A stretch of DNA of 60,623 nt from CAYSYM01 sp964435115 (GTDB taxonomy: Bacteria; Chloroflexota; UBA6077; CF-72). The position numbers were made by a program, and so were the translations under genes. The DNA lies in NCBI GenBank assembly GCA_964435115.1, contig CAYSYM010000022.1, positions 1 to 60,623 on the forward strand. Direction: 5' to 3'. Positions 30,270-37,733 of the stretch are shown here, piece after piece (position 1 is the first letter of the stretch; each line of letters starts with the position of its first letter). The notes beneath the pieces are model-generated. The model made no database searches. It was not told the origin of the DNA and was given only the letters and a program-made list of their open reading frames with translations.

Positions 30270-31331
30270 GTGGCGCCTCCCGTGCCGGCCGACTCCCAAT
30301 CGAGGGTCCACGCTCGCCGAGCGCGCCTGTGCCTGAAGGCGCGGCCGACCCCCAGGCAGCTCGCGGACCGCCTGCGGCCGGTGGACGGCGCCTTCCCGGA
30401 CGGGCTGGAGCTGTACCTGGACGCCGCCGACCTGGCCGACGAGCGCACGGTCGACCAGGTCGTCGAGCGCATCGCGGCTTCTGCCCTGCCGAGCGACTTC
30501 GCGCTGCTGGTGGAGGGCCCGGTTGGCTCCCTGGATGGCGCGTTCTTCGACGTGACGCGCGAGAGCGACGCCGACCGGCTCCTCGTGGACCGCCTGGCGC
30601 AGGTCGCCCGGCGCCTGGGGGTGAAGGGGGTGAACATCCACCTCATCGCTCCGGGCGAGGACCCCGGGCGGCTCAGTCTGGAGTGCCGCCGCGCGCTCCT
30701 GGAGCGGGCGGTCCCGCTGCTGCGCCGCTTCGTCGACGCGGTCCGGGCGGCGGGCGCCGTGCCGACCGTGGAGAACATGCCGCCGGTGCTCCGCATGCGC
30801 CAGGGGGGCATCTACTTCACGCCGATCGGCATGGCAGCCGAGGACCTGCTCTGGGCGGTGGTGCGCACGCCCGGCCTGCAGATCCTGCCCGATACCTCGC
30901 ACGCCGGCCTCTACCTCAACGCCCGCCGCCTGGCAGCCAGGACCTCGCCCAGCTCCACCCCCTCTGAGCGGGCACAGGCCGCGGCTCCGCCCAGGGGCGC
31001 TCGCCGCCGCGAGGGCTGGGACATCCCCCCCGATGCGCCCTGGCTCGAGCCGCTGCTCGCCTTCGTCCGCCAGCTTCCTGGCGAGCCGGATGACCTGCTC
31101 GGCTACGTCCAGTCGCTCCGGCCGCACGTGGCCAACGCGCAGGTCGCCAACGCGGCCGGCCTGCTTGGCGAAGGCCTGCCGTACGCCGAGGGCGCGCTCG
31201 ACCTGGACCCGGTGGTGCGCTGGCTGAGCGCGGAGGCCCACCACCTCGTGGCCGAGACACTGGAGCCCGACCCCGACGACGCGCGGCACATGCGCGACGC
31301 GCTGCGCCGCATGCGGGTGGCGCTGGCGTGA
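30270..31331 (+). CDS. TIM-barrel protein (sugar isomerase/AP endonuclease 2-like)
   Basis: A 353-residue protein that starts at GTG 30270. Barrel-like strand/helix alternation is visible with acidic and His residues at strand ends: LELYLDAADLAD, GVNIHLIAPGEDPG, VPTVENMPP and LQILPDTSHAGLYLN. The Glu, Asp and His residues could bind divalent metal as in xylose-isomerase-like barrels. A disordered, Pro/Arg-rich insertion (about 225-255) is unusual. It is embedded between sugar-nucleotide enzymes and overlaps the next gene by four bases, so it probably handles a sugar intermediate. No exact family is recognised. Confidence 0.75.
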   Translation: MAPPVPADSQSRVHARRARLCLKARPTPRQLADRLRPVDGAFPDGLELYLDAADLADERTVDQVVERIAASALPSDFALLVEGPVGSLDGAFFDVTRESDADRLLVDRLAQVARRLGVKGVNIHLIAPGEDPGRLSLECRRALLERAVPLLRRFVDAVRAAGAVPTVENMPPVLRMRQGGIYFTPIGMAAEDLLWAVVRTPGLQILPDTSHAGLYLNARRLAARTSPSSTPSERAQAAAPPRGARRREGWDIPPDAPWLEPLLAFVRQLPGEPDDLLGYVQSLRPHVANAQVANAAGLLGEGLPYAEGALDLDPVVRWLSAEAHHLVAETLEPDPDDARHMRDALRRMRVALA

Positions 31332-32398
31332 CCGGCGCGCGTGGCGGTCTGCCCCCCGAGGCGCTGCTCGGCCGCCCCCAATTCGCGGACGACCTCGCTC
31401 AGGCGGCCGCCTGGGTGCGCGGCCGTCGGGTGCTCGTGACCGGCGCCGCCGGGAGCGTGGGCTGGCCGCTGGCGCACCTGCTGCGGGCGGCGCGGCCAGC
31501 GTCGCTGGTCCTCCTGGACCACCACGAACACTCGCTCTTCAGCCTCGAACGGTCGCTCGGGCCCGCCGACGACCGCCTGACGTACGAGCTGGCCGACGTG
31601 CGCGACCGGCGGCGGTTGCAGCTCGTCTTCCAGCATGCCCGGCCCGAGGTGGTGGTCCACCTGGCGGCGGCCAAGCACGTCCCCTACGGCGAGCGCTTCC
31701 CGGAGAACGTGGTGGAGTCCAACGTGCTCGCCACCGACGCCCTGCTGCGGCTGGCGGACGCGGCCGGGGTCAGCACGTTCATCTATCCGTCGAGCGACAA
31801 GAGCGTGCGTCCGCCCAGCCTCTACGGGGCCACGAAGCGGATCTGCGAGGCGCTGGTCCAGCGCGCGAGCGCGAACGGACGCCGCTGGCTGGTGGTGCGC
31901 TTCGTTAACATTCTCGGAACGCGCGGCAGCGTGATCGAGACGTTCACGCAGCAGGTGCAGGCGGGAGCGCCCTTGAGCGTGACCGATGAGCGGATGACGC
32001 GGTACTGGATCAGCATGGACGAGGCGCTCTGGCTGATCCTGCAGGCAGGACGGGCCGGGGAGCCTGGAGCGGTGCTCCTGCCAGCCTGCGGCGACCCGGT
32101 CCCGGTGCAGGAGACGGCGCGCCGTCTGGGTGCGTGGTACTGCCCCGAGCGCACTCCCTACCCCGTGCACATCACGGGCATCCGGCCCGGCGAGCGGCGC
32201 CACGAGGTGCTCCTGTCCGAGCACGAGCGCGTGGTACCGGGGCTGGCCACGGGCGTGCTGGAGGTCCGGACCGAGCGCGACCCTGCCCGCCTGGACCGGG
32301 TGCCGGGCGTGGTGGACGAGCTGCGGCGCCTGGTGGAAGGGGGCGACCGCGCGCGCATTCGCGCGGTCGCCCTGCAGGCGGCGGAGGCGCTGCAGTGA
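31328..32398 (+). CDS. CapD/FlaA1-like polysaccharide biosynthesis SDR
   Basis: A 356-residue soluble member of the polysaccharide-biosynthesis SDR family (PF02719), which act as UDP-GlcNAc 4,6-dehydratases or epimerases. Visible motifs are VTGAAGSVGWPLAHLLRA (37-54), VVVHLAAAKHVPYGERFPENVVESNVLATDALL, the family-specific SSDKSVRPPSLYGATKR with Lys, Tyr and Lys, and RFVNILGTRGSVIETFTQQ. It lacks the membrane domain of CapD/WbpM and resembles the short PseB form. The GTG start overlaps the previous stop (GTGA), and its own stop overlaps the next start in the same manner. Confidence 0.92.
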   Translation: MTGARGGLPPEALLGRPQFADDLAQAAAWVRGRRVLVTGAAGSVGWPLAHLLRAARPASLVLLDHHEHSLFSLERSLGPADDRLTYELADVRDRRRLQLVFQHARPEVVVHLAAAKHVPYGERFPENVVESNVLATDALLRLADAAGVSTFIYPSSDKSVRPPSLYGATKRICEALVQRASANGRRWLVVRFVNILGTRGSVIETFTQQVQAGAPLSVTDERMTRYWISMDEALWLILQAGRAGEPGAVLLPACGDPVPVQETARRLGAWYCPERTPYPVHITGIRPGERRHEVLLSEHERVVPGLATGVLEVRTERDPARLDRVPGVVDELRRLVEGGDRARIRAVALQAAEALQ

Positions 32399-33480
32399 AC
32401 GCCGTCGCCTGGCTGGCCACGGCGTTCGTCGTCGCCGCCGTGGCGGCGTACGGCCTGGCGCGCGTCGCCGAGCGGTGGGGCCAGCGCCTCGGCGTGCTCG
32501 ACCAGCCGCGGCCGGGCGAGGTGCAGGTGCAGGTCGTCCCGCGCACCGGCGGCTACGCCATGCTCGGCGGCCTCTGGCTGGCGCTCCTCGTCGCCTACGC
32601 GCTGCGCAGCGCGCTGATGGTCGACCCGGCGCTCGGCCCGGATTGGAATCCCGCCGACGACGTGCGCATCGTGGGCATCGTCGTCGGCACGGCGCTCATC
32701 GTGCCCCTGGCTGTGCTGGACGATCGCGCGCGGCTGGGGCCCGGCCCGCAGCTCCTGGGCCAGGTGCTTATCGCCGCCGTGCCGGTGGCGTTCGGCCTGC
32801 GGGTGAGCAGCATCGCCCAGCCGTTCGGCGAGCCGATCGTGCTCCCGCTCTGGCTGGATATCCCCGTCAGCATCCTCTGGTTCGTCGGGATGATGAATGC
32901 CATCAACTGGGTCGACGTAATGGACGGGCTGGCCAGTGGGATCGCCTTCGGCGCCGCCGTCGTCCTGTTCGCGCGCGCCTTCCTGTTCACCCAGTACTCG
33001 GTGGCCGTCTTCCCGCTCGCGCTGGCGGGGGTCTGCCTGGGGTTCCTGGGGCGGAACCGTCCGCCCGCCGCCATCTTCATGGGGAGCTCGGGCTCGCTCT
33101 TGCTCGGCTTCGGCCTGGCCGCCAGCGGCATCCTTGGCGGCGCGAAGGTGGGCACGGCGCTGCTCGTGCTGGGCGTGCCCATCCTGGACGCGGCCTGGGT
33201 GATCCTGCGGCGCCTCACGCGCGGCGCGCGGCCCGAGCGCGGCGGGGACCGCGAACACCTGCCGATGAAGCTGCACGACCTCGGCCTGAGCACGCGCGAG
33301 ACGGTGCTGGTGCTCTACCTGGTCTCCGCCGTCCTCGGCGCCATCGGGCTGAGCCTGCACACCCCGCCCGAGGCGCCGAGCGTCGAGAAGGCGTACGTGC
33401 TGGCGGCGATGGTGCTCGTCGTCGGCGTGGCGCTGGCCGTCGTCACCCGAGCCGTGGCGCGGCGCCGAGCGCCCGAGTAG
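32395..33480 (+). CDS. MraY/WecA-like glycosyl-phosphate transferase (GT4 membrane family)
   Basis: A 361-residue polytopic membrane protein with about nine to ten helices. It attaches a sugar-1-phosphate from a UDP-sugar to undecaprenyl phosphate. Diagnostic sites are RTGGYAMLGGLWLA (about 48-61), LDDRARLGPGPQLLGQ (Asp pair, first cytoplasmic loop), NAINWVDVMDGLASG (catalytic Asp region), FMGSSGSLLLGF and GDREHLPMKLHDLGLS (the His motif). It starts with GTG 32395 overlapping the previous gene. It probably begins a second lipid-linked glycan, separate from the one started by the sugar transferase at 24633. Last gene of the operon. Confidence 0.93.
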   Translation: MNAVAWLATAFVVAAVAAYGLARVAERWGQRLGVLDQPRPGEVQVQVVPRTGGYAMLGGLWLALLVAYALRSALMVDPALGPDWNPADDVRIVGIVVGTALIVPLAVLDDRARLGPGPQLLGQVLIAAVPVAFGLRVSSIAQPFGEPIVLPLWLDIPVSILWFVGMMNAINWVDVMDGLASGIAFGAAVVLFARAFLFTQYSVAVFPLALAGVCLGFLGRNRPPAAIFMGSSGSLLLGFGLAASGILGGAKVGTALLVLGVPILDAAWVILRRLTRGARPERGGDREHLPMKLHDLGLSTRETVLVLYLVSAVLGAIGLSLHTPPEAPSVEKAYVLAAMVLVVGVALAVVTRAVARRRAPE

Positions 33481-33495
33481 CCGCCCGCCGGGGGC

Positions 33496-33570
33496 GGGCG
33501 TTGGGCGTTGGGGGTTGGCAGAGGACGCCCCGGACCCGGACCGGACCTCTGGCATCTGCCGTCTGAAAGC
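33496..33570. repeat. heptad repeats between convergent genes
   Basis: GGGCGTT, GGGCGTT and GGGGGTT (33496-33516) are followed after about 30 bases by CTCTGGC, ATCTGCC, GTCTGAA (about 33547-33567), the second heptad type. They sit between the 3' ends of the MraY-like gene and the PHP gene. Confidence 0.7.
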
Positions 33571-33583
33571 CCGTGGCCCCGGG

Positions 33584-34420
33584 CTACATCGCCCGGCGCT
33601 GCGCGGCGCGCCCCTCGATCCGCGCCAGCAGGTCGGGCGGTGCAAGCACCGCGCCCGGGGGGCGGTCCAGCCCCTCGAAGCCGTGGTAGTCGCTCCCGAC
33701 CGTGGGGAGCAGGCCGTGCTCCTGGCAGGCGTCCAGGAGCGCGGCTGTTACCTCTGGCGGGTAGTCCCGGCAGTAGTAGACCTCGAGCCCGTCGACGCCG
33801 GCGGCGAGGAGCCCGGGCAGGTAGGTGCGCCAGTCCTTCCCGTCCAGCTCCAGTGGGTGGGCCCAGATGGCCACCCCGCCCACGGAATGGATGAGGCGAA
33901 TCGCCTCCGCAGGGTCCAGCCGGTAGCCCTCGAAGTAGGCCGGGCCGTCGTGGCCGATGAAGCGCTCGAAGGCCTCCTGGATGGTCTGGACGTAGCCGGC
34001 CTCCAGGAGCGCCTGGGCCACGTGCGGCCGGCCGACGCTCCCCTCGCCTGCCAGCTCGAAGACGCGCGCCACGCCGATCGGCGCGCCCAGCCGCGCCAGC
34101 GCCTCAGCCATCTGGTGGACGCGCGTCACTCGCGCCGAGCGGAACGTGCGCACCCGCTCCTGGAAGTGAGGCTGCGTGTAGTCCAGGAAGAGCCCGAGCA
34201 CGTGCACCGAGGCGCCCGGCACGTCCGTGCTCAGCTCGATGCCCGGGATGACCCGCACGCCGAGCTCCGCGCCGACCGCCTGGGCTTCCGCCACCCCGTC
34301 GGTGCTGTCGTGGTCGGTCAGCGCCATCACCCGCACGCCGTGCGCCGCGGCCAGGCGAACCAGGTCGCCGGGGCTCAGGCGGCCATCGGAGACGGTGCTG
34401 TGGAGATGGAGATCGAGCAT
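33584..34420 (-). CDS. PHP-domain phosphoesterase
   Basis: A 278-residue PHP-family metal-dependent phosphoesterase, similar to RNase AM/YciV and 3',5'-nucleotide bisphosphate phosphatases. Metal ligands appear in DLHLHSTVSDG (3-13), MALTDHDSTDG, GIELST, AIWAHPLELDG and GSDYHG. Residues about 85-165 form the helical insert seen in this group (HQMAEALARLGAPIGVARVFELAG). It could trim RNA 5' ends or recycle pAp. No Shine-Dalgarno sequence is evident; heptad repeats lie in its leader. It is followed on the other side by RNase Y in the same direction, making an RNA-processing pair plausible. Confidence 0.88.
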   Translation of the reverse strand: MLDLHLHSTVSDGRLSPGDLVRLAAAHGVRVMALTDHDSTDGVAEAQAVGAELGVRVIPGIELSTDVPGASVHVLGLFLDYTQPHFQERVRTFRSARVTRVHQMAEALARLGAPIGVARVFELAGEGSVGRPHVAQALLEAGYVQTIQEAFERFIGHDGPAYFEGYRLDPAEAIRLIHSVGGVAIWAHPLELDGKDWRTYLPGLLAAGVDGLEVYYCRDYPPEVTAALLDACQEHGLLPTVGSDYHGFEGLDRPPGAVLAPPDLLARIEGRAAQRRAM

Positions 34421-34427
34421 CAGTGCC

Positions 34428-34475
34428 AGGTGTTAGGTGTTGGGTGTTGGGGAGCGAGTCCCAGTCCCCAGTACC
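34428..34475. repeat. heptad repeats between rny and the PHP gene
   Basis: AGGTGTT, AGGTGTT, GGGTGTT, GGGGAGC (34428-34455) followed by a C-rich arm (TCCCAGTCCCCAGTACCC). The arms could pair. They fill the space between the stop of rny and the start of the PHP gene. Confidence 0.75.
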
Positions 34476-34484
34476 CGAGCTGTC

Positions 34485-36017
34485 TCACCTGGCGTAGTCC
34501 ACGGCGCGGGTCTCGCGGACCACGGTCACCTTGATCTGCCCAGGGTACTGGAGGGTCTCCTCGATCTTCCTCACGATGTCTCGCGCCAGGCGCATCGCCT
34601 CGAGGTCGTCCACCTCCTCGGGCTTGACCAGGATGCGCACCTCGCGCCCGGCCTGAATCGCGAACGATTTCTCGACGCCGTCGAAGGAGTTCGCCACCTC
34701 TTCGAGCGCCTCGAGCCGCTTCACGTAACTCTCGACGCTCTCGCGCCGGGCGCCCGGGCGGGCGCCTGAGATCGCGTCGGCCGCCTGGACCAGCACCGAC
34801 TCGACGGCCTGGTGCTCGGGATCGTGGTCGTGGTGGCCTGCTACCGCGTCGACCACCGCTTTCGGCTCGCCAAACCGTTTGATGAAGTCGCCGCCGATGA
34901 TATGGTGCGGCCCCTCCACCTCGTGGTTGAGCACCTTGCCGATGTCGTGCAGGAACGCCGCCCGTCGGACCACGTTCGCGTCGGCGCCTACCTCGCTCGC
35001 GAGCATCGCGCCCACGTGGGCGCACTCCACGGCGTGCCGAAGCTGGTTCTGCCCGTAGGACGTGCGGAACTTCAGCCGGCCGACGACCTTGACGATCTCG
35101 GGGTGCAAGCCGAGCACGCCCGCCTCGTAGGTGGCGGTCTCGCCTTCCTCTTTGATCTCCTGCTCGATCTCCTGCTTCGCCTTGGCGACGATCTCCTCGA
35201 TGCGCGCCGGGTGGATGCGCCCGTCCTGGACCAGCTTGGTCAGCGCCAGGCGGGCGACCTCACGCCGAATCGGGTCGAAGCACGAGAGCGTCACCGCGTC
35301 CGGCGTGTCGTCGATGATCAGGTCGACGCCCGTGGCCGCTTCGAGCGCGCGGATGTTGCGCCCCTCGCGGCCGATGATGCGCCCCTTCATCTCCTCGTTG
35401 GGGATCGGCACCACGGTAGTCGTCAGCTCGCCCACCATGTCGCTCGAGTAGCGCTGGATCGCCATCGCGAGGATCTGCCGCGCGGTGGCTTCCGCGGCCT
35501 GGCGCGCCTCGAGCTCGATCAGCCGGGCGCGGCGGGCCGCTTCCTGCCGCACCTCCTCCTCCACGCGCTGCAGCAGCACGGCCCGCGCCTCCTCACGGGT
35601 GAGGACCGACACCCGCTCGATGACCGCGAGCTGCTCGAGCTTGAGCTGGTCGAGCTCGCGCGCCCGCTGCTCCGCCCCCTCTTCACGTTGCTGGAGGCGG
35701 CGCTGCCGCTGTTCCAGCTCCTCCAGCTTGCGATCGAAGTTCTCTTCCTTCTGGTGGAGCCGGCGCTCCTGCACCTGCAGCTCCGCCCGCAGCTCGCGCG
35801 CCTCGCTCTCGGCGCGCGAGAGCGTGCGCAGCGCCTCCTCCTTGGCCTGGATCAGGATGGCCTTCTGCTCGGCCTCGGCACTCGTACGGATCTGCTCCGC
35901 GGTGGCCTGCGCCAGCGCGAGCTGGTCGCCGGCCGCCCGTCGCTTGACGGTGTAGCCCAGCCCGAAGCCCACGGCGACGGCGACCAGGGCTACGATGATC
36001 GTAGTCAGGACGTCCAC
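34485..36017 (-). CDS. rny: ribonuclease Y
   Basis: A 510-residue membrane-anchored endoribonuclease that starts mRNA decay. It has the typical order: N-terminal membrane helix (1-24, TTIIVALVAVAVGFGLGYTV), a long Gln/Glu/Arg-rich coiled coil (about 30-190), the KH RNA-binding domain (IGREGRNIRALEAATGVDLIIDDTP, about 215-240) and the HD phosphohydrolase domain with HDIGK (about 352-356) and the conserved HH of AGHHDHD. Length is normal. The start is GTG 36017, with GGAGG nine bases upstream; no ATG fits. Coding is on the minus strand next to the PHP gene. Confidence 0.97.
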   Translation of the reverse strand: MDVLTTIIVALVAVAVGFGLGYTVKRRAAGDQLALAQATAEQIRTSAEAEQKAILIQAKEEALRTLSRAESEARELRAELQVQERRLHQKEENFDRKLEELEQRQRRLQQREEGAEQRARELDQLKLEQLAVIERVSVLTREEARAVLLQRVEEEVRQEAARRARLIELEARQAAEATARQILAMAIQRYSSDMVGELTTTVVPIPNEEMKGRIIGREGRNIRALEAATGVDLIIDDTPDAVTLSCFDPIRREVARLALTKLVQDGRIHPARIEEIVAKAKQEIEQEIKEEGETATYEAGVLGLHPEIVKVVGRLKFRTSYGQNQLRHAVECAHVGAMLASEVGADANVVRRAAFLHDIGKVLNHEVEGPHHIIGGDFIKRFGEPKAVVDAVAGHHDHDPEHQAVESVLVQAADAISGARPGARRESVESYVKRLEALEEVANSFDGVEKSFAIQAGREVRILVKPEEVDDLEAMRLARDIVRKIEETLQYPGQIKVTVVRETRAVDYAR

Positions 36018-36337
36018 AGGGACTGACCTCCTTCCCGTTAGGCTGCCCGGACCTCCCCGTGGACGAGGGGACGCCGGGGCGAAGCAAACGGGCCAGAGCT
36101 GCGCCCGATCCCGGGCGGGTGTAGCCCGCTTGCTTCGCCATCTCGAAGACGAAGCGCGAAGCGCTCAGGCGCCGAACGGCACCCGGGACGGATTGTACGG
36201 CTGGACTGCGACCTGGTGTCGTTGCGGCGGCGGCTCCGGTGGCGGCTGGGTGCCGCCTCGCCTGCTGCCACCCGCCCGCCCCCACGGGACCGGCTCACCC
36301 GCCAGGAGACGCGCTGCCCGCTGGGGTGACGCCGAGG
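36018..36337. other. gap upstream of rny
   Basis: About 320 bases without a gene. It holds one copy of a dispersed hairpin repeat (36151-36170) and Pro-codon-rich low-complexity sequence. Confidence 0.4.
36151..36170. repeat. dispersed GCGCGAAGCGC hairpin repeat, copy 1
   Basis: GAAGCGCGAAGCGCTCAGGC. The core GCGC-GAA-GCGC folds into a tiny hairpin. Near-identical copies lie at 46385-46404 and 59724-59743. Confidence 0.75.
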
Positions 36338-36853
36338 CTACTCCCGACCCTGCCTCAGCACGCCCGCCTTGCGCAGCAGGCGCGTCTGGTTGGGCAGCAG
36401 CGCGGGCAGCTCGTGCAGGGCGAACCAGTGGCAGCTCGACGTCTCCGCGGTCGCGCGATACGTCCCCTCCAGCACGGTACAGCGGTAGACCAGGTCCAGT
36501 TGCGAGCGCGCGTAGAAGTCGGCGGCCAGCAGCCGGTCCACGGACACGCGCAGCCCGGTCTCTTCGAGCACCTCACGCGCCAGTCCCGCCTCGGGACTCT
36601 CGCCGCGTTTGAGCCAGCCACCGGGCAGGCCCCACGGGGTGCCGCGGCGGTAGGTGTGCTCCAGCAGGAGGATGCGCCCCTGCTCGTCCTGGATGAGCGC
36701 CATGGCCCCCACCATGAACGCGGGGTTGAGGAGATGGAGGAAGACCTGCCGCAGCCCCTCCGGGAAGGGCACGTCGCGCCAGATCCGGAGCAGGAGGCGG
36801 TGCAACGGCGCAAGTCTACGCGAGCGCGCGGTACGGCCTGGTGCCCCTACCAT
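36338..36853 (-). CDS. Nudix hydrolase
   Basis: A hydrolase of about 171 residues that cleaves a nucleoside diphosphate linked to another moiety. The Nudix box is complete: GGWLKRGESPEAGLAREVLEETGL (about 84-107), with the catalytic REVLEE. It is preceded by AFMVGAMALIQDEQGRILLLEHTYR. The N-terminal region (LAPLHRLLLRIWRDVPFPEGLRQVFLHLLNP) is helical and may pack against the fold. The ATG at 36853 lies only six bases from the divergent GDPD start, so the two genes share a very short promoter region and the true start may be further in. Confidence 0.88.
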   Translation of the reverse strand: MVGAPGRTARSRRLAPLHRLLLRIWRDVPFPEGLRQVFLHLLNPAFMVGAMALIQDEQGRILLLEHTYRRGTPWGLPGGWLKRGESPEAGLAREVLEETGLRVSVDRLLAADFYARSQLDLVYRCTVLEGTYRATAETSSCHWFALHELPALLPNQTRLLRKAGVLRQGRE

Positions 36854-36859
36854 AGGCGC

Positions 36860-37642
36860 ATGACAGGCGGCGACGTTCCCCCCCTGCGCGACCTGCTCAG
36901 GGCGCAGGGGGGACGGGTATGGGTGGTGGGCCACCGCGGCGCGATGGGCTACTGTCCTGAGAACACCATGGCCTCGTTCGAGCGGGCTGTGGCGCTCGGG
37001 GCTGACTGGGTGGAGCTCGACGTGCACCTGACCAGGGACCGCGCGCTGGCGGTGATCCACGACGAGACGGTGGACCGCACCACGAATGGCCAAGGCCTGG
37101 TGAAGGACCGGACGATGGCGGAGCTGCACCAGCTCGACGCGGGCGCCTGGTTCGGGGCGGAGTTCGCCGGCCAGCGTATCCCCACGCTCGACGAGGTGCT
37201 GGCCTGGGCGCGCCGGCTCGGCGTGGTGGTGGACATCGAGATCAAGAACGCACCGGTCTTCTACGCCGGCATCGAGCAGGCCGTGGTGGCGGCGCTCGAC
37301 CGCCACGCCATGGCCGAGCGTGCCATCGTCATCAGCTTCGACCACCCGGCCGTCCGGCGGGTGAAGGCGCTGGACGAGCGGGTGGCGACCGGCGTGCTGT
37401 ACGCCGGCCGTCCCGTCGACCCGGTCGGCCTGGCCCGCGGGGCCGACGCGGATGCGCTGCTCCCCCACTGGGCCTACGTGACGGCCGAGGACGTGGCCGC
37501 GGCCCATGCGGCCGGCATCGCCGTGGCGCCGTGGGTCTCCTCGGACCCGGCGGTGCTCGCCCACCTCGTGCGAGCAGGCGTGGACGCCATCGGCACGAAC
37601 CACCCGGACGTCCTGCGCCGGGTGGTGGACGCGGCGGGCTGA
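36860..37642 (+). CDS. glycerophosphodiester phosphodiesterase
   Basis: A 260-residue GDPD (UgpQ/GlpQ-type) that releases glycerol 3-phosphate from glycerophosphodiesters. Active-site residues are in VVGHRGAMGYCPENTMASFERA (His, Arg, Glu, Asn), DWVELDVHLTRD (Glu, Asp) and VIHDETVDRTTNG (His). The end DAIGTNHPDVL is the usual last barrel strand. There is no signal peptide, so it acts in the cytoplasm. TACCAT at 36848-36853 ends six bases before the ATG, which suggests leaderless transcription. The product would feed GlpD and GlpK metabolism, encoded 3 kb downstream. Confidence 0.93.
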   Translation: MTGGDVPPLRDLLRAQGGRVWVVGHRGAMGYCPENTMASFERAVALGADWVELDVHLTRDRALAVIHDETVDRTTNGQGLVKDRTMAELHQLDAGAWFGAEFAGQRIPTLDEVLAWARRLGVVVDIEIKNAPVFYAGIEQAVVAALDRHAMAERAIVISFDHPAVRRVKALDERVATGVLYAGRPVDPVGLARGADADALLPHWAYVTAEDVAAAHAAGIAVAPWVSSDPAVLAHLVRAGVDAIGTNHPDVLRRVVDAAG

Positions 37643-37657
37643 GCGAGCGGCGGCCCG

Positions 37658-37717
37658 CCGCTGGAGCCAGGGCGTGGCGGCCGGGGCGCCCCGGCCGCCA
37701 CGCCCTGGCTCCAGCGG
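37658..37717. terminator. 60-bp perfect palindrome between convergent genes
   Basis: Thirty-base arms pair without a single mismatch about the centre 37687/37688. The left arm begins CCGCTGGAGCCAGGGCGTGG. It starts 16 bases after the GDPD stop and ends 17 bases before the stop of the convergent subtilase gene, the right place for a two-way terminator. There is no unpaired loop and no T-tract. Confidence 0.85.
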
Positions 37718-37733
37718 AACCTGAACCGCGTTC

